DNA from: Coprothermobacter sp.
Lineage (GTDB): Bacteria > Caldisericota > Caldisericia > Cryosericales > Cryosericaceae
Direction: 5' to 3'
NCBI GenBank assembly: GCA_013824685.1
Contig: PNOG01000009.1
Span: forward strand, 62,001-126,000
DNA length: 64,000 nucleotides
The notes under the pieces are model-generated. The model searched no databases, was not told the origin of the DNA, and saw only the letters and a list, made by a program, of their open reading frames with translations. Positions 57,834 through 64,000 of the stretch are shown in pieces (position 1 is the first letter of the stretch; each line of letters begins with the position of its first letter). Position numbers and translations under genes: made by a program.

Positions 57834-58430
57834 GTGAACCGCAAACGCATGCGTACAATCGTCACCATTCTCATCGTGCTCGCTCTCGTCAGCGGAGGAG
57901 CAATCGGGCTCGTTACCGCCCTGCGAAGTACGACCGTGGACGAGCCCATCAGCGTCCTGCCTGGCGTGACGCTGACCCCCGAGGACTTGAAGGAGACGGG
58001 TCTGGGAACGGCCGTTGACGTCCAGTATGCGGGCAAGACGTTCGTGTTCTTCCCGGACGAAAGCACGGACGGCCAGGGCAAGGAACTCGCCGGGGTAAAG
58101 AGCGGTATCATCATCGATTTCCGTGGCGGCTCCGTCACATTTCTCGGAGGGCAGTTCTTGCAGTACAGCAGCCCTGTGGTTCGTGACCGGGCATACGCCT
58201 GGTACCGGGACAAGGTTGCAAGCACCGGACTGGTCGACGACGAAGGAACGGCAGTCGTCGGAGATGTCTCGGCACGGTACTCTGACCCCGACGCGGCCGC
58301 TCTGCTCGTGCGGAAAAACGAAACGGTATTTGCGCTCCTGTACACGCTGAGCACCACTGCCACCAGCGCGACGCCCCAACCGATCGTCGCCCTCGAGGCT
58401 CTCGCCCGCCTGCTGGCCTCACGCTTCTAG
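57834..58430 (+). CDS. Membrane-anchored exported protein, unknown function
   Basis: A 198-residue protein starting at GTG 57834 behind TGGAGG. The N-terminal helix TIVTILIVLALVSGGAIGLV is an uncleaved anchor or signal peptide. The mature part is alpha/beta and acidic, with GKTFVFFPDESTDGQGKELA, DRAYAWYRDKVASTGLVDDE and PQPIVALEALARLLASRF. The last parts hint at a small domain of the kind found in exported lipoprotein-like proteins, but I cannot name a family. A GC-rich hairpin begins directly after the stop, and a small lipoprotein gene follows on the same strand. Confidence 0.6.
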   Translation: MNRKRMRTIVTILIVLALVSGGAIGLVTALRSTTVDEPISVLPGVTLTPEDLKETGLGTAVDVQYAGKTFVFFPDESTDGQGKELAGVKSGIIIDFRGGSVTFLGGQFLQYSSPVVRDRAYAWYRDKVASTGLVDDEGTAVVGDVSARYSDPDAAALLVRKNETVFALLYTLSTTATSATPQPIVALEALARLLASRF

Positions 58431-58448
58431 CCGCCGGGAACCCGGCGG
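58431..58448 (+). terminator. GC-rich hairpin directly after a stop codon
   Basis: CCGCCGG and CCGGCGG pair over seven bases with loop GAAC, immediately after the TAG at 58428-58430. No T-run follows, so termination is possible but not sure. Confidence 0.5.
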
Positions 58449-58508
58449 CCCGCACAGCCGTCCTACCAGTATGCCGTCGCGAACTGCACCGCGGTCGAGG
58501 AGGAATCG

Positions 58509-58937
58509 ATGAGACGTCTAGCGCTGATCCTGATTGTAACCATGTGCTGTGTGGCTGCCGGCTGTGCCACATTGAGTGAACCGGTGACGCCCGTTGTTAC
58601 GGTGACCTCAGGTCCTGTGCCGGTTCGTCTGGGCACCTACGGCTGGTTGGCCCCTAGACACGGGGTCCAGTCTGACGCCCCCGTCCCCGACGAGTTTGTC
58701 GCCGACGTCCCTGTAGTCACGGCACCCTGTGGCTCGACCGTCTCGGTCGACTATGGCCGCCGAACGCAAGACCTCTTCGCGTATCTCTGGAACGATCACA
58801 AACCGACACGGGTCGAGATCCGGGGCGGGATGCTCACATTGCCTGCGGATCCCGGCACATATGTCTACAGCCTCGAGTCAACCTGGCGCGAGGGACATGC
58901 CAGTCACGTCATCAAGATAGCGACAGTCCCCAGGTAA
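58509..58937 (+). CDS. Small lipoprotein, unknown function
   Basis: A 142-residue protein with a classic lipoprotein signal peptide (LALILIVTMCCVAAGC); the lipobox is AAGC, with the acylated Cys near residue 19. The mature part is beta-rich, with VPVRLGTYGWLAPRHGVQSD and VEIRGGMLTLPADPGTYVYS, ending in a strand pair (HVIKIATVP). The pattern LPADPGTYVYSL resembles small immunoglobulin-like domains of exported Firmicutes proteins. GAGGAGGAATCG stands before ATG 58509. It faces the end of a minus-strand membrane-protein gene four bases later. Confidence 0.65.
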   Translation: MRRLALILIVTMCCVAAGCATLSEPVTPVVTVTSGPVPVRLGTYGWLAPRHGVQSDAPVPDEFVADVPVVTAPCGSTVSVDYGRRTQDLFAYLWNDHKPTRVEIRGGMLTLPADPGTYVYSLESTWREGHASHVIKIATVPR

Positions 58938-58941
58938 CCCG

Positions 58942-59691
58942 TTAGCTGGGCTGCCCGTCGTCGGGCTTTGTCGGCTCGGCAGGAGGCGTGATGGTCTCCA
59001 TCTTCTTCTCCTCCGGAGGAACGACCGGCATGCTCGTCCATGCCTGGGGGGTGTCACGACGCTCTGCCGATCTCTGTTCGCGCTCGATGTGCCGCTGTTC
59101 GCGCTCGGCTCGCCTTGAGCCACGTTCACCGGGGGTTCCGGCGAAAAGGACCGTGACGCCCAGTGCCAGCAAGACCACTCCCGGAACCCATGCCGCAATC
59201 CGGTTGAGTCCAAACCCCTCGAACCCAAGCCAGCCCTCAAACACGTACCCCAGTACCACAAAGGCGACAAGACCGAAGGCAAGACCACCTGCGCCATCCC
59301 TGACGTGACGCCAGTTGGCGTGCAGCGTCCCATGGATAATACCTGCGAGTCCTCCCGCAGCCGGGAACACGAGTGCCCATGCATATGCCCAGCTTTGCCA
59401 TGTGCCGGTGACGTCCTGATACCAGATCAGGGCTCCCACCGCCGCAGCCACCAGCCCGAACCCGGACAGACCCTCGCCCGCCCCGCCCGGTAGCACCAGA
59501 CCCACCACGAACAACGCAAGTCCGGGAATGATGATGCGCAGTGGCCATGACATTTCCGCCCAGCGCTCCGGAAGCCAACCCAGGCCAATATGAACATATT
59601 GCAGTACCAGGATGACAATGCCGACGACGATCAGCAGGATGCCGACGTTCGCCATCGGGGAACGGGTCGTACGAGTGTTCTGGTTAGCCAT
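58942..59691 (-). CDS. Multi-helix membrane protein with charged C-terminal tail
   Basis: A 249-residue membrane protein with about six hydrophobic helices (from VGILLIVVGIVILVLQYVHI to IAAWVPGVVLLALGVTVLFA), several of which are rich in Gly and Leu. A cytosolic tail of about 65 residues follows, first strongly charged with ERE/ERR repeats (RRAEREQRHIEREQRSAERR), then rich in Pro. The helices resemble LiaF/DUF5668-type small membrane proteins that sit near envelope-stress regulators, but the match is loose. GGAGCAAAT precedes ATG 59691. No function is assigned. Confidence 0.6.
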   Translation of the reverse strand: MANQNTRTTRSPMANVGILLIVVGIVILVLQYVHIGLGWLPERWAEMSWPLRIIIPGLALFVVGLVLPGGAGEGLSGFGLVAAAVGALIWYQDVTGTWQSWAYAWALVFPAAGGLAGIIHGTLHANWRHVRDGAGGLAFGLVAFVVLGYVFEGWLGFEGFGLNRIAAWVPGVVLLALGVTVLFAGTPGERGSRRAEREQRHIEREQRSAERRDTPQAWTSMPVVPPEEKKMETITPPAEPTKPDDGQPS

Positions 59692-59909
59692 ATTTGCTCC
59701 TTACCCACATAGCCGGTCTTCTGAGAACACTGACCGACTGTTCACTCTGTTTACGTCCACCACCTCGCGAAGGTTACGGCGAATCCGCCACGTCGCACTG
59801 CCTCCCGACATCGCTGACAGCCGCCCTCCTGCGCGCCATGCAGATGAACGGCGGTGTCTCTATCTGCAGCAGTGATGCACGATGCCATCCCCGGAGATGC
59901 CACAAGTGA

Positions 59910-60623
59910 TCACGGACGCTCCAGTCGGACCTCCACGAAGTGGCAGCCCTCATGCGCCGTAACGGCACCCACAGTCACGCGAGGCGCGAAGGCGAACAAC
60001 GGCATGCCTGTCACGACAGTATGCAGCTCTCCTCCCTCGCCGGTGGGATCGCACCCCGCCGCTCTGAGTTCGTCGATGCAGGTTTCGTCGAGCGTGCGCC
60101 CAAGGAACGCCTGGCTGACCGCCGCATCCCGCGTCGCCACGATCACGGCGTGGATATGGTGCTGAAGCTGTGACACCAGGACGGCCTCGCCACCCATGTC
60201 CCACAGCGGAAGGTGCACCTTCACGCCGGCCGTGAGCGCAACTCTCTCGACCCACGTGCGGTGCGCCACCCACTCCGGGTGGCCCTCAACAGTCATGTCA
60301 CCGAAGACGCCGTCGACGATCCCCATAGCTCGAATCTCTGCAAGTCCATCCAGGAATGCGTCCTCGTACGCCGCCCAGGACGCATTGCGAACGACCAGCG
60401 GCAGCCCGAGAGCGTCGGCCTGGACCTGCAGCGAGGCAAGTGACAGACCATGTGAGTGCGACCGCGCTCCTGTCTCATCCATGACGGTAAACAGCGCCGC
60501 GGGTCGTGCGCCTGCCTCTACACTGAGCTGGAAGGCGAGGCAACAATCCTTGCCTCCACTCCAGGAACAGAAGAATGGTGTCTCCGGTTCCAGTAGACCC
60601 GGCGCCGGAGTGCTCACGTACAC
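59910..60623 (-). CDS. Dph6-like PP-loop ATPase (DUF71)
   Basis: A 237-residue ATP pyrophosphatase of the DUF71/COG2102 family, related to diphthine-ammonia ligase. The PP-loop FFCSWSGGKDCCLAF stands near residue 20. The family motif GDMTVEGHPEWVAHRTWVER (DI-x3-x-H-R-x-W-x-E type) is near residue 110, and CGFDPTGENGEFHT is represented by CDPTGEGGELHTVV near 200. True Dph6 acts on archaeal and eukaryotic elongation factor 2; bacterial members are thought to work in B12 uptake or unknown amidations, so the substrate is open. The start is GTG 60623. It overlaps the GNAT gene's end by ten bases. Confidence 0.82.
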   Translation of the reverse strand: MYVSTPAPGLLEPETPFFCSWSGGKDCCLAFQLSVEAGARPAALFTVMDETGARSHSHGLSLASLQVQADALGLPLVVRNASWAAYEDAFLDGLAEIRAMGIVDGVFGDMTVEGHPEWVAHRTWVERVALTAGVKVHLPLWDMGGEAVLVSQLQHHIHAVIVATRDAAVSQAFLGRTLDETCIDELRAAGCDPTGEGGELHTVVTGMPLFAFAPRVTVGAVTAHEGCHFVEVRLERP

Positions 60624-61216
60624 TTCCTTGTTGCCAGCCGCTTGCGCATCACCACGATGCCGGACTTGGGGCCCTCTGCCACCAGGAATCCCTGGCGTTC
60701 GAACATGGCGCGCGTTCCGGTATAGACAAAGGCGTCTGGCTGTGCTCTGCCATGCGTATCCTTGGGACAGGCCTCGACGACCTCGGCTCCTTCACGCTCC
60801 ATCAGCTTCAGCGATTCTGTCAGCAGTAGGTCGGCTACGCCGCAGCGGCGCCACGTCCGCTCGACAAAGAAGCAGCCGACGAACCAGACCCTTGCTGCCG
60901 GTGTTCCCTTGAACGAAGGTGAACGCTCCAGCCGTGGAAACACAGAGCGCGGCTCGAACGAGCACCACCCGACGGCCTCACCGCCATCGTATGCGAGAAC
61001 GCCATGTGCCTTACCTTCCTGCACCTGACGACAAAGACGGAAATGCGCCACTTCGCCCTTGACATCCTTCCAGTGCTCTACTCCCGCGATGCGCCACCAC
61101 TGACACCAGCAACCGCCACACGCTCCATTCTTGTCGAACAGAGCTTCCAGGTGCGGCCAGAGCCCCGGTTCCAGTTCGCGGCAGACGATGCCAGCCAGCG
61201 CGCCTGATGTGTCCAT
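60614..61216 (-). CDS. GNAT-family N-acetyltransferase
   Basis: A 200-residue acetyltransferase of the GNAT fold. The acetyl-CoA-binding region is VWFVGCFFVERTWRRCGVAD, with the R-x-x-G/C-x-A type loop, followed by LLLTESLKLMEREGAEVVEA. FVYTGTRAMFERQGFLVAEG is the usual C-terminal GNAT phrase. The N-terminus is unusually Cys- and Trp-rich (CGGCWCQWWRIAG), as in a known subgroup with that motif. The acceptor is unknown. ATG 61216 follows GAGGTGATAC. The Dph6-like gene starts inside its end, so they are co-translated. Confidence 0.85.
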   Translation of the reverse strand: MDTSGALAGIVCRELEPGLWPHLEALFDKNGACGGCWCQWWRIAGVEHWKDVKGEVAHFRLCRQVQEGKAHGVLAYDGGEAVGWCSFEPRSVFPRLERSPSFKGTPAARVWFVGCFFVERTWRRCGVADLLLTESLKLMEREGAEVVEACPKDTHGRAQPDAFVYTGTRAMFERQGFLVAEGPKSGIVVMRKRLATRKCT

Positions 61217-61288
61217 GTATCACCTCATGTACGTCATGAATGCCCTGCATCGTATCGGTGCCTCGGTTGACTGCCGGCTGGTGCACCT

Positions 61289-61567
61289 CTACTCGACGGT
61301 TCCCCGGTCGGGCACGCGCTTTCGAGTCTGGCTGTGGACCTCGGGTTCGTCATGGTTTCCTTCCTGCTGACACTCACAGCCCTGAAACGTGCTCGCGACT
61401 TCCCGCGCCTCATCAAGACGAGACTGCACGGCCATGACACGAAACATTCCTTCGAGACCGGTTGTCCCGCGGAAGAACGCGGTGATGCCCGCAGCTCCAA
61501 GAGCCTGCACAATGCGCTCGGCCTCAGCCTGTCCCGCAACAACAGTGACTTCCGCATACTCATCCAT
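61289..61567 (-). CDS. DUF2007-like small protein
   Basis: A 92-residue protein. The first 65 residues match the DUF2007 'putative prokaryotic signal transducing protein' pattern: AEVTVVAGQAEAERIVQALG, then AAGITAFF and RVMAVQSRLDEAREVAST. This small ferredoxin-like fold is widespread and of unknown role. The last 27 residues are polar (CECQQEGNHDEPEVHSQ). AGGAGG lies just before ATG 61567. It sits 18 bases after the membrane acyltransferase-like gene on the same strand. Confidence 0.75.
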   Translation of the reverse strand: MDEYAEVTVVAGQAEAERIVQALGAAGITAFFRGTTGLEGMFRVMAVQSRLDEAREVASTFQGCECQQEGNHDEPEVHSQTRKRVPDRGTVE

Positions 61568-61585
61568 TATTCCTCCTTGCCGGCA

Positions 61586-62554
61586 TCACAACGTAACATG
61601 AAAATGCCTGCGGCCCAGCACCCACCCGACCCAGCTCAGTGTCCCGACCATGAACAATGCCTGAAGGCCCACCAGCCAGGCGGGGGCCAGCTCGTACCAG
61701 CCGGCTGCCTTCGGCATGACGAAGACGCCCAGAAGAGCGCCGTGCATGACATAGAGCAACAGAGAGTTGCGCCCCCATTCCCTGAGGACAGGGATCGAGC
61801 GGCCAAGACGTTCGTCGAACATGTGGAAACACCAGAAGATCAGGTCACTTGCTCCCAACGTGATCAGCACGTAGCTGGCAGAGACGCGGTTCTTGCTCAC
61901 CGGAACGATGAATGCCAGGAGGAGACCAAGGACGAGGACACCCGCCGAAACCGCGGGAAACCAGCGCCTTCCCTTTGGGACATCATGGAACAGGTCTCCC
62001 AGCGCCGTGGCCATGACCAGCATGGCTCCCCAGGAGAGAGCACCTTCGAGCCCGCCATGCGTGGAACTCAGGACGGTCGCCAACCAGGCACTGTTGAGCT
62101 GAAACTGGTAGGCAACCAGCAACAAGAGCCCTCCGAGCCACCGCAGGCGCGCCGGCACTCCAACAAAGCAAAGTGCGACAAGCCCCGCAAAGCCGATAGC
62201 TTGCAGGAGTCCCCAGTCCGACCGGTCGACAGCGAGTCCCGAGAGGTTGCCCAGGACCGTGAAAAGAGCACCAATACCGATGAGAGCAAGGTTGCGGGAG
62301 AGAAAGTGTTCGATCGTCCTGCGCCTGCCATCTCTAGCCAGCCTGGCTCGGAACGACGCGCCAAATGTGAGTCCGATGGCCGCAATGAACATTGGAGCGA
62401 TGATGTCGATGACCGAGAATCCGATGTCAGGCGCGTGCTTCAGCCACGCCGGAACAATACGGGAACCGGCCAGATAGTCGGCCAGCACCATGAGCAGGAT
62501 CGAGAACCCTCTGAACTCGTCTATGGACTCCAGTCGCTGCCTTGCATCGTTCAC
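61586..62554 (-). CDS. Membrane acyltransferase-like protein (DUF5009/HGSNAT-type)
   Basis: A 322-residue integral membrane protein with about ten helices. The opening RLESIDEFRGFSILLMVLAD, near residue 6, is the R-x3-x-D-x-x-RG mark of heparan-alpha-glucosaminide acetyltransferase-like and DUF5009 proteins. DIIAPMFIAAIGLTFGASFR and LLYVMHGALLGVFV near the C-terminus agree. Relatives acetylate sugars across the membrane, but the bacterial ones are mostly uncharacterised. The frame is open from 62617, but GTG 62554 has GGGAGGATCGG just before it and gives the normal family start, so I use it. A GNAT remnant lies upstream on the other strand. Confidence 0.75.
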   Translation of the reverse strand: MNDARQRLESIDEFRGFSILLMVLADYLAGSRIVPAWLKHAPDIGFSVIDIIAPMFIAAIGLTFGASFRARLARDGRRRTIEHFLSRNLALIGIGALFTVLGNLSGLAVDRSDWGLLQAIGFAGLVALCFVGVPARLRWLGGLLLLVAYQFQLNSAWLATVLSSTHGGLEGALSWGAMLVMATALGDLFHDVPKGRRWFPAVSAGVLVLGLLLAFIVPVSKNRVSASYVLITLGASDLIFWCFHMFDERLGRSIPVLREWGRNSLLLYVMHGALLGVFVMPKAAGWYELAPAWLVGLQALFMVGTLSWVGWVLGRRHFHVTL

Positions 62555-62640
62555 CCGATCCTCCCTGATGTTCAACAGCATGGGCGCATCCGGCAGAAAC
62601 TCAAGAGCGCCTCCCAATGAAGAGTGCGCGTTGACGCATT

Positions 62641-62868
62641 GGTTCCGACCGCCTCATAGCGCCCCTCAAGGCGCAGTATCCTCTCATCCCGATCGACGAG
62701 TATATCACGTGGACCCGTGATGACGGCAAGTTGTTCGACGCCTGGATGCGTGTCCACAGTGAACTGGGTGCCACAATCGTTCGACCGTGCCTGCGTTCGA
62801 TGCGCATCGTCGGCAACGTGTCCGAATGGGAGGAATGGACGGAGCTTCACTCAGGTATCCACAGATAG
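62641..62868 (+). pseudogene. C-terminal remnant of a GNAT-type acetyltransferase
   Basis: Reading from 62641 gives about 75 residues with no start codon; TGA at 62632-62634 precedes and TAG at 62866-62868 ends it. The segment YPLIPIDEYITWTRDDGKLF, then DAWMRVHSELGATIVRPCLR, then SMRIVGNVSEWEEWT closely fits the conserved C-terminal part of a GNAT family in which DYxxWTRxDGxPFDPWLRVH and RPxPxSMxIxGxVxDWExWTG are standard. The usual end FPESGDYVVPGAL is missing, as is the whole acetyl-CoA-binding half. The codon use still looks coding. It overlaps the end of the alkyltransferase gene (opposite strand) by 22 bases. Confidence 0.65.
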
Positions 62869-63167
62869 CGCTTCATGTCGACACGCCCCTGTGGATCGAA
62901 CGTGACTCCCTCACTCTCCAGCAGCGATTGCTGGATGCCGGGCCCGCCAAACGCATCCACTGGGGACAGGTCGCCCGTCGCATTGACCACCCGGTGACAC
63001 GGTAGCCGGGATCCGGCGGGGGCCGCCCGCATCGCCCAGCCGACCGTCCTGGCGGCTCCAGGACAGCCCAGCGCCCGCGCGATGGCACCGTACGTCGTCA
63101 CCTTGCCGCGTGGAATCCGTGCCGCGACAGTCCAGACGCGTTCAAAGAAGGTCTCTGTCGTTCCCAT
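62847..63167 (-). CDS. Short alkylguanine-DNA alkyltransferase-like protein
   Basis: A 106-residue protein equal to the DNA-binding domain of O6-alkylguanine-DNA alkyltransferase. RIPRGKVTTYGAIARALGCP is the helix-turn-helix part with the Arg finger region, and RLPCHRVVNATGDLSPVDAF holds the active-site PCHRV. Unlike alkyltransferase-like (ATL) proteins, which have Trp in place of Cys, this keeps the methyl-accepting cysteine. The N-terminal domain of full Ogt (about 75 residues) is absent. It may repair alkyl adducts by itself or flag them for excision repair. It overlaps the radical SAM gene's end by 26 bases. Confidence 0.85.
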   Translation of the reverse strand: MGTTETFFERVWTVAARIPRGKVTTYGAIARALGCPGAARTVGWAMRAAPAGSRLPCHRVVNATGDLSPVDAFGGPGIQQSLLESEGVTFDPQGRVDMKRYLWIPE

Positions 63168-64000
63168 GCGGTTTTCCCAACCCGGCAGTTTCCACCGTCT
63201 CCGGGCCCGCTATCAGCGAACGCACCCACTCGCGCTGTGACCATAGAGCACAGCCTCCACTCGTCTCGGTAAGCTTCTCATGGTTGTCGCGGATAGCGGC
63301 AAGCAGAGGCGACGCCAGGGCATCGCGCAATGGAGCGTCCCGGACTCCGGCGTCGGAATACGGGGCGAACGGACACGGCTCCACCCGCCCTGACGGGCTG
63401 ATGTGGATGAACCCGCGCCCTGCAGCCAGACAGCCACCGAACGCCTCTTCATCACCGGGAAATGCGATGAACAGACCTCGAAACCGCTCTTGCAGTGATG
63501 TGACAGCTGCAGCCAGCCGGGTTCGCTGGACACTGTCCAGGATGAGCAATTCGGTGCCCTCGCGCACTGGAACATACTCAACAAAGAAGAATAGTCTGCA
63601 TCCCAGGTTGATGAGGCTGCTCAGGTACCGCTCGTCGAGGACCGTGTCGATGTTCAGTCGAGTGACCGTCAACGACGTCCCGAAAAAGACGCCGGCCCGG
63701 CGCATCCGCGCGATAGCCGCCAGCGCCTGCCCAGCGACCCCTGCGCCCCTGCGCGCGTCCGTCTCCGCTGCGTGCCCCTCGAGGCTGATGATAGGGACGA
63801 GGTTGCGCTGACGGCGGATCCGGCCTACCAGTGATTCGTCCAGAAGTGTGCCGTTGGTGAACACCGGGAACATGACGTCAGGCACTTCGCGCGCAATGGT
63901 CAGGAGGTCGTCTGCCCGCGTCATCGGCTCACCGCCGGCAAGCAGCATGATCCCGACGCCGAGGTCGCTCCCCTGCCGGACGACACTCAGGAGTTCCGTG
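63142..64000 (-). CDS. Radical SAM/SPASM protein, partial (start outside window)
   Basis: The frame stays open to the window end (64000), so the N-terminal CxxxCxxC cluster motif lies outside. The part seen has 285 residues. LLAGGEPMTRADDLL is the GGEP motif that contacts S-adenosylmethionine, and FPVFTNGTLLDESL and VPIISLEGHAAETDARRGAG are standard barrel strands. SPSGRVEPCPFAPYSDAGVR with Cys, and a late Cys (SGGCALWSQ), suggest an auxiliary SPASM-like cluster. Such enzymes modify peptides or mature other enzymes; the target is unknown. It is followed by, and overlaps, the alkyltransferase gene. Confidence 0.85.
   Translation of the reverse strand, partial: TELLSVVRQGSDLGVGIMLLAGGEPMTRADDLLTIAREVPDVMFPVFTNGTLLDESLVGRIRRQRNLVPIISLEGHAAETDARRGAGVAGQALAAIARMRRAGVFFGTSLTVTRLNIDTVLDERYLSSLINLGCRLFFFVEYVPVREGTELLILDSVQRTRLAAAVTSLQERFRGLFIAFPGDEEAFGGCLAAGRGFIHISPSGRVEPCPFAPYSDAGVRDAPLRDALASPLLAAIRDNHEKLTETSGGCALWSQREWVRSLIAGPETVETAGLGKPHGNDRDLL

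Overview
This is a 64 kb stretch of a bacterial chromosome of fairly high GC content (about 60 % by eye, not computed). It is densely coded, with Shine-Dalgarno-led ATG, GTG and TTG starts. No phage, plasmid, insertion sequence or CRISPR array was seen. The taxon cannot be fixed from sequence reading alone. Three exported proteins carry 'stalk' (copper-amine-oxidase N-terminal-like) domains, and the window also has stacked M42 aminopeptidases, an xanthine-dehydrogenase-type hydroxylase, a BMP-type nucleoside transporter and an ECF-type thiamine transporter. Together these fit an anaerobic heterotroph of a deep or Firmicutes-like lineage; a Caldisericota-type bacterium is my guess, at low confidence.

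Layout. 1-3.8 kb: the end of feoB, a TPR protein, two small envelope proteins, and an ECF sigma factor overlapping a tiny membrane protein (probable anti-sigma). 3.9-12.3 kb: a large GAF-GGDEF diguanylate cyclase, tRNA-Ser(GGA), a HAD phosphatase, a PEP-synthase-like protein that lacks its phosphohistidine domain, an AIM24 protein, a decayed class II photolyase start, an adenosine-specific-kinase-family protein and a small membrane protein. 12.4-19.1 kb (minus): OsmC, a two-component system, a SIMPL protein and a large repeat-built surface protein. 19.4-25.2 kb (minus): a tightly overlapping seven-gene molybdenum hydroxylase operon beginning with a RidA-like gene. 25.7-29.7 kb: HU, then three consecutive M42 aminopeptidases and a small membrane protein. 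29.7-34.5 kb (minus): a BMP/PnrA-type nucleoside ABC transporter whose first permease gene is broken by an in-frame TAA. 34.7-36.3 kb: a TPP riboswitch, thiT and an EamA permease. 36.4-40.2 kb: rpmH-rnpA-yidD-yidC-jag-mnmE without dnaA. 40.3-47.4 kb (minus): two MalFG-type permeases, a solute-binding protein fused to a stalk domain, a BNR-repeat stalk protein and a phospholipase D-like protein. 47.6-51.0 kb: glucosyl-3-phosphoglycerate synthase with an extra N-terminal half, and a GH13 alpha-glucosidase. 51.1-52.1 kb: a membrane PAS-PAS protein. 52.3-56.8 kb: a GH4 glycosidase, a GPH symporter, a PIG-L deacetylase and a sugar kinase. 56.9-64 kb: tRNA-Gln(TTG), a TraX-like protein, small envelope proteins, a Dph6-like ATPase, GNAT and DUF2007 proteins, a membrane acyltransferase-like protein, a GNAT remnant, an alkyltransferase and a partial radical SAM protein.

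How the parts may work together. The GH4-symporter-deacetylase-kinase operon looks like a PTS-free route for an N-acetylated disaccharide such as diacetylchitobiose. The GpgS/GH13 pair and the divergent ABC importer suggest compatible-solute or alpha-glucoside handling. The molybdenum hydroxylase operon carries its own cofactor-maturation genes. The window shows gene decay at three points (photolyase, a nucleoside permease and a GNAT). Most promoters I could pick out have a 16-bp spacer between TTGACN-like and TATACT/TACAAT-like boxes.
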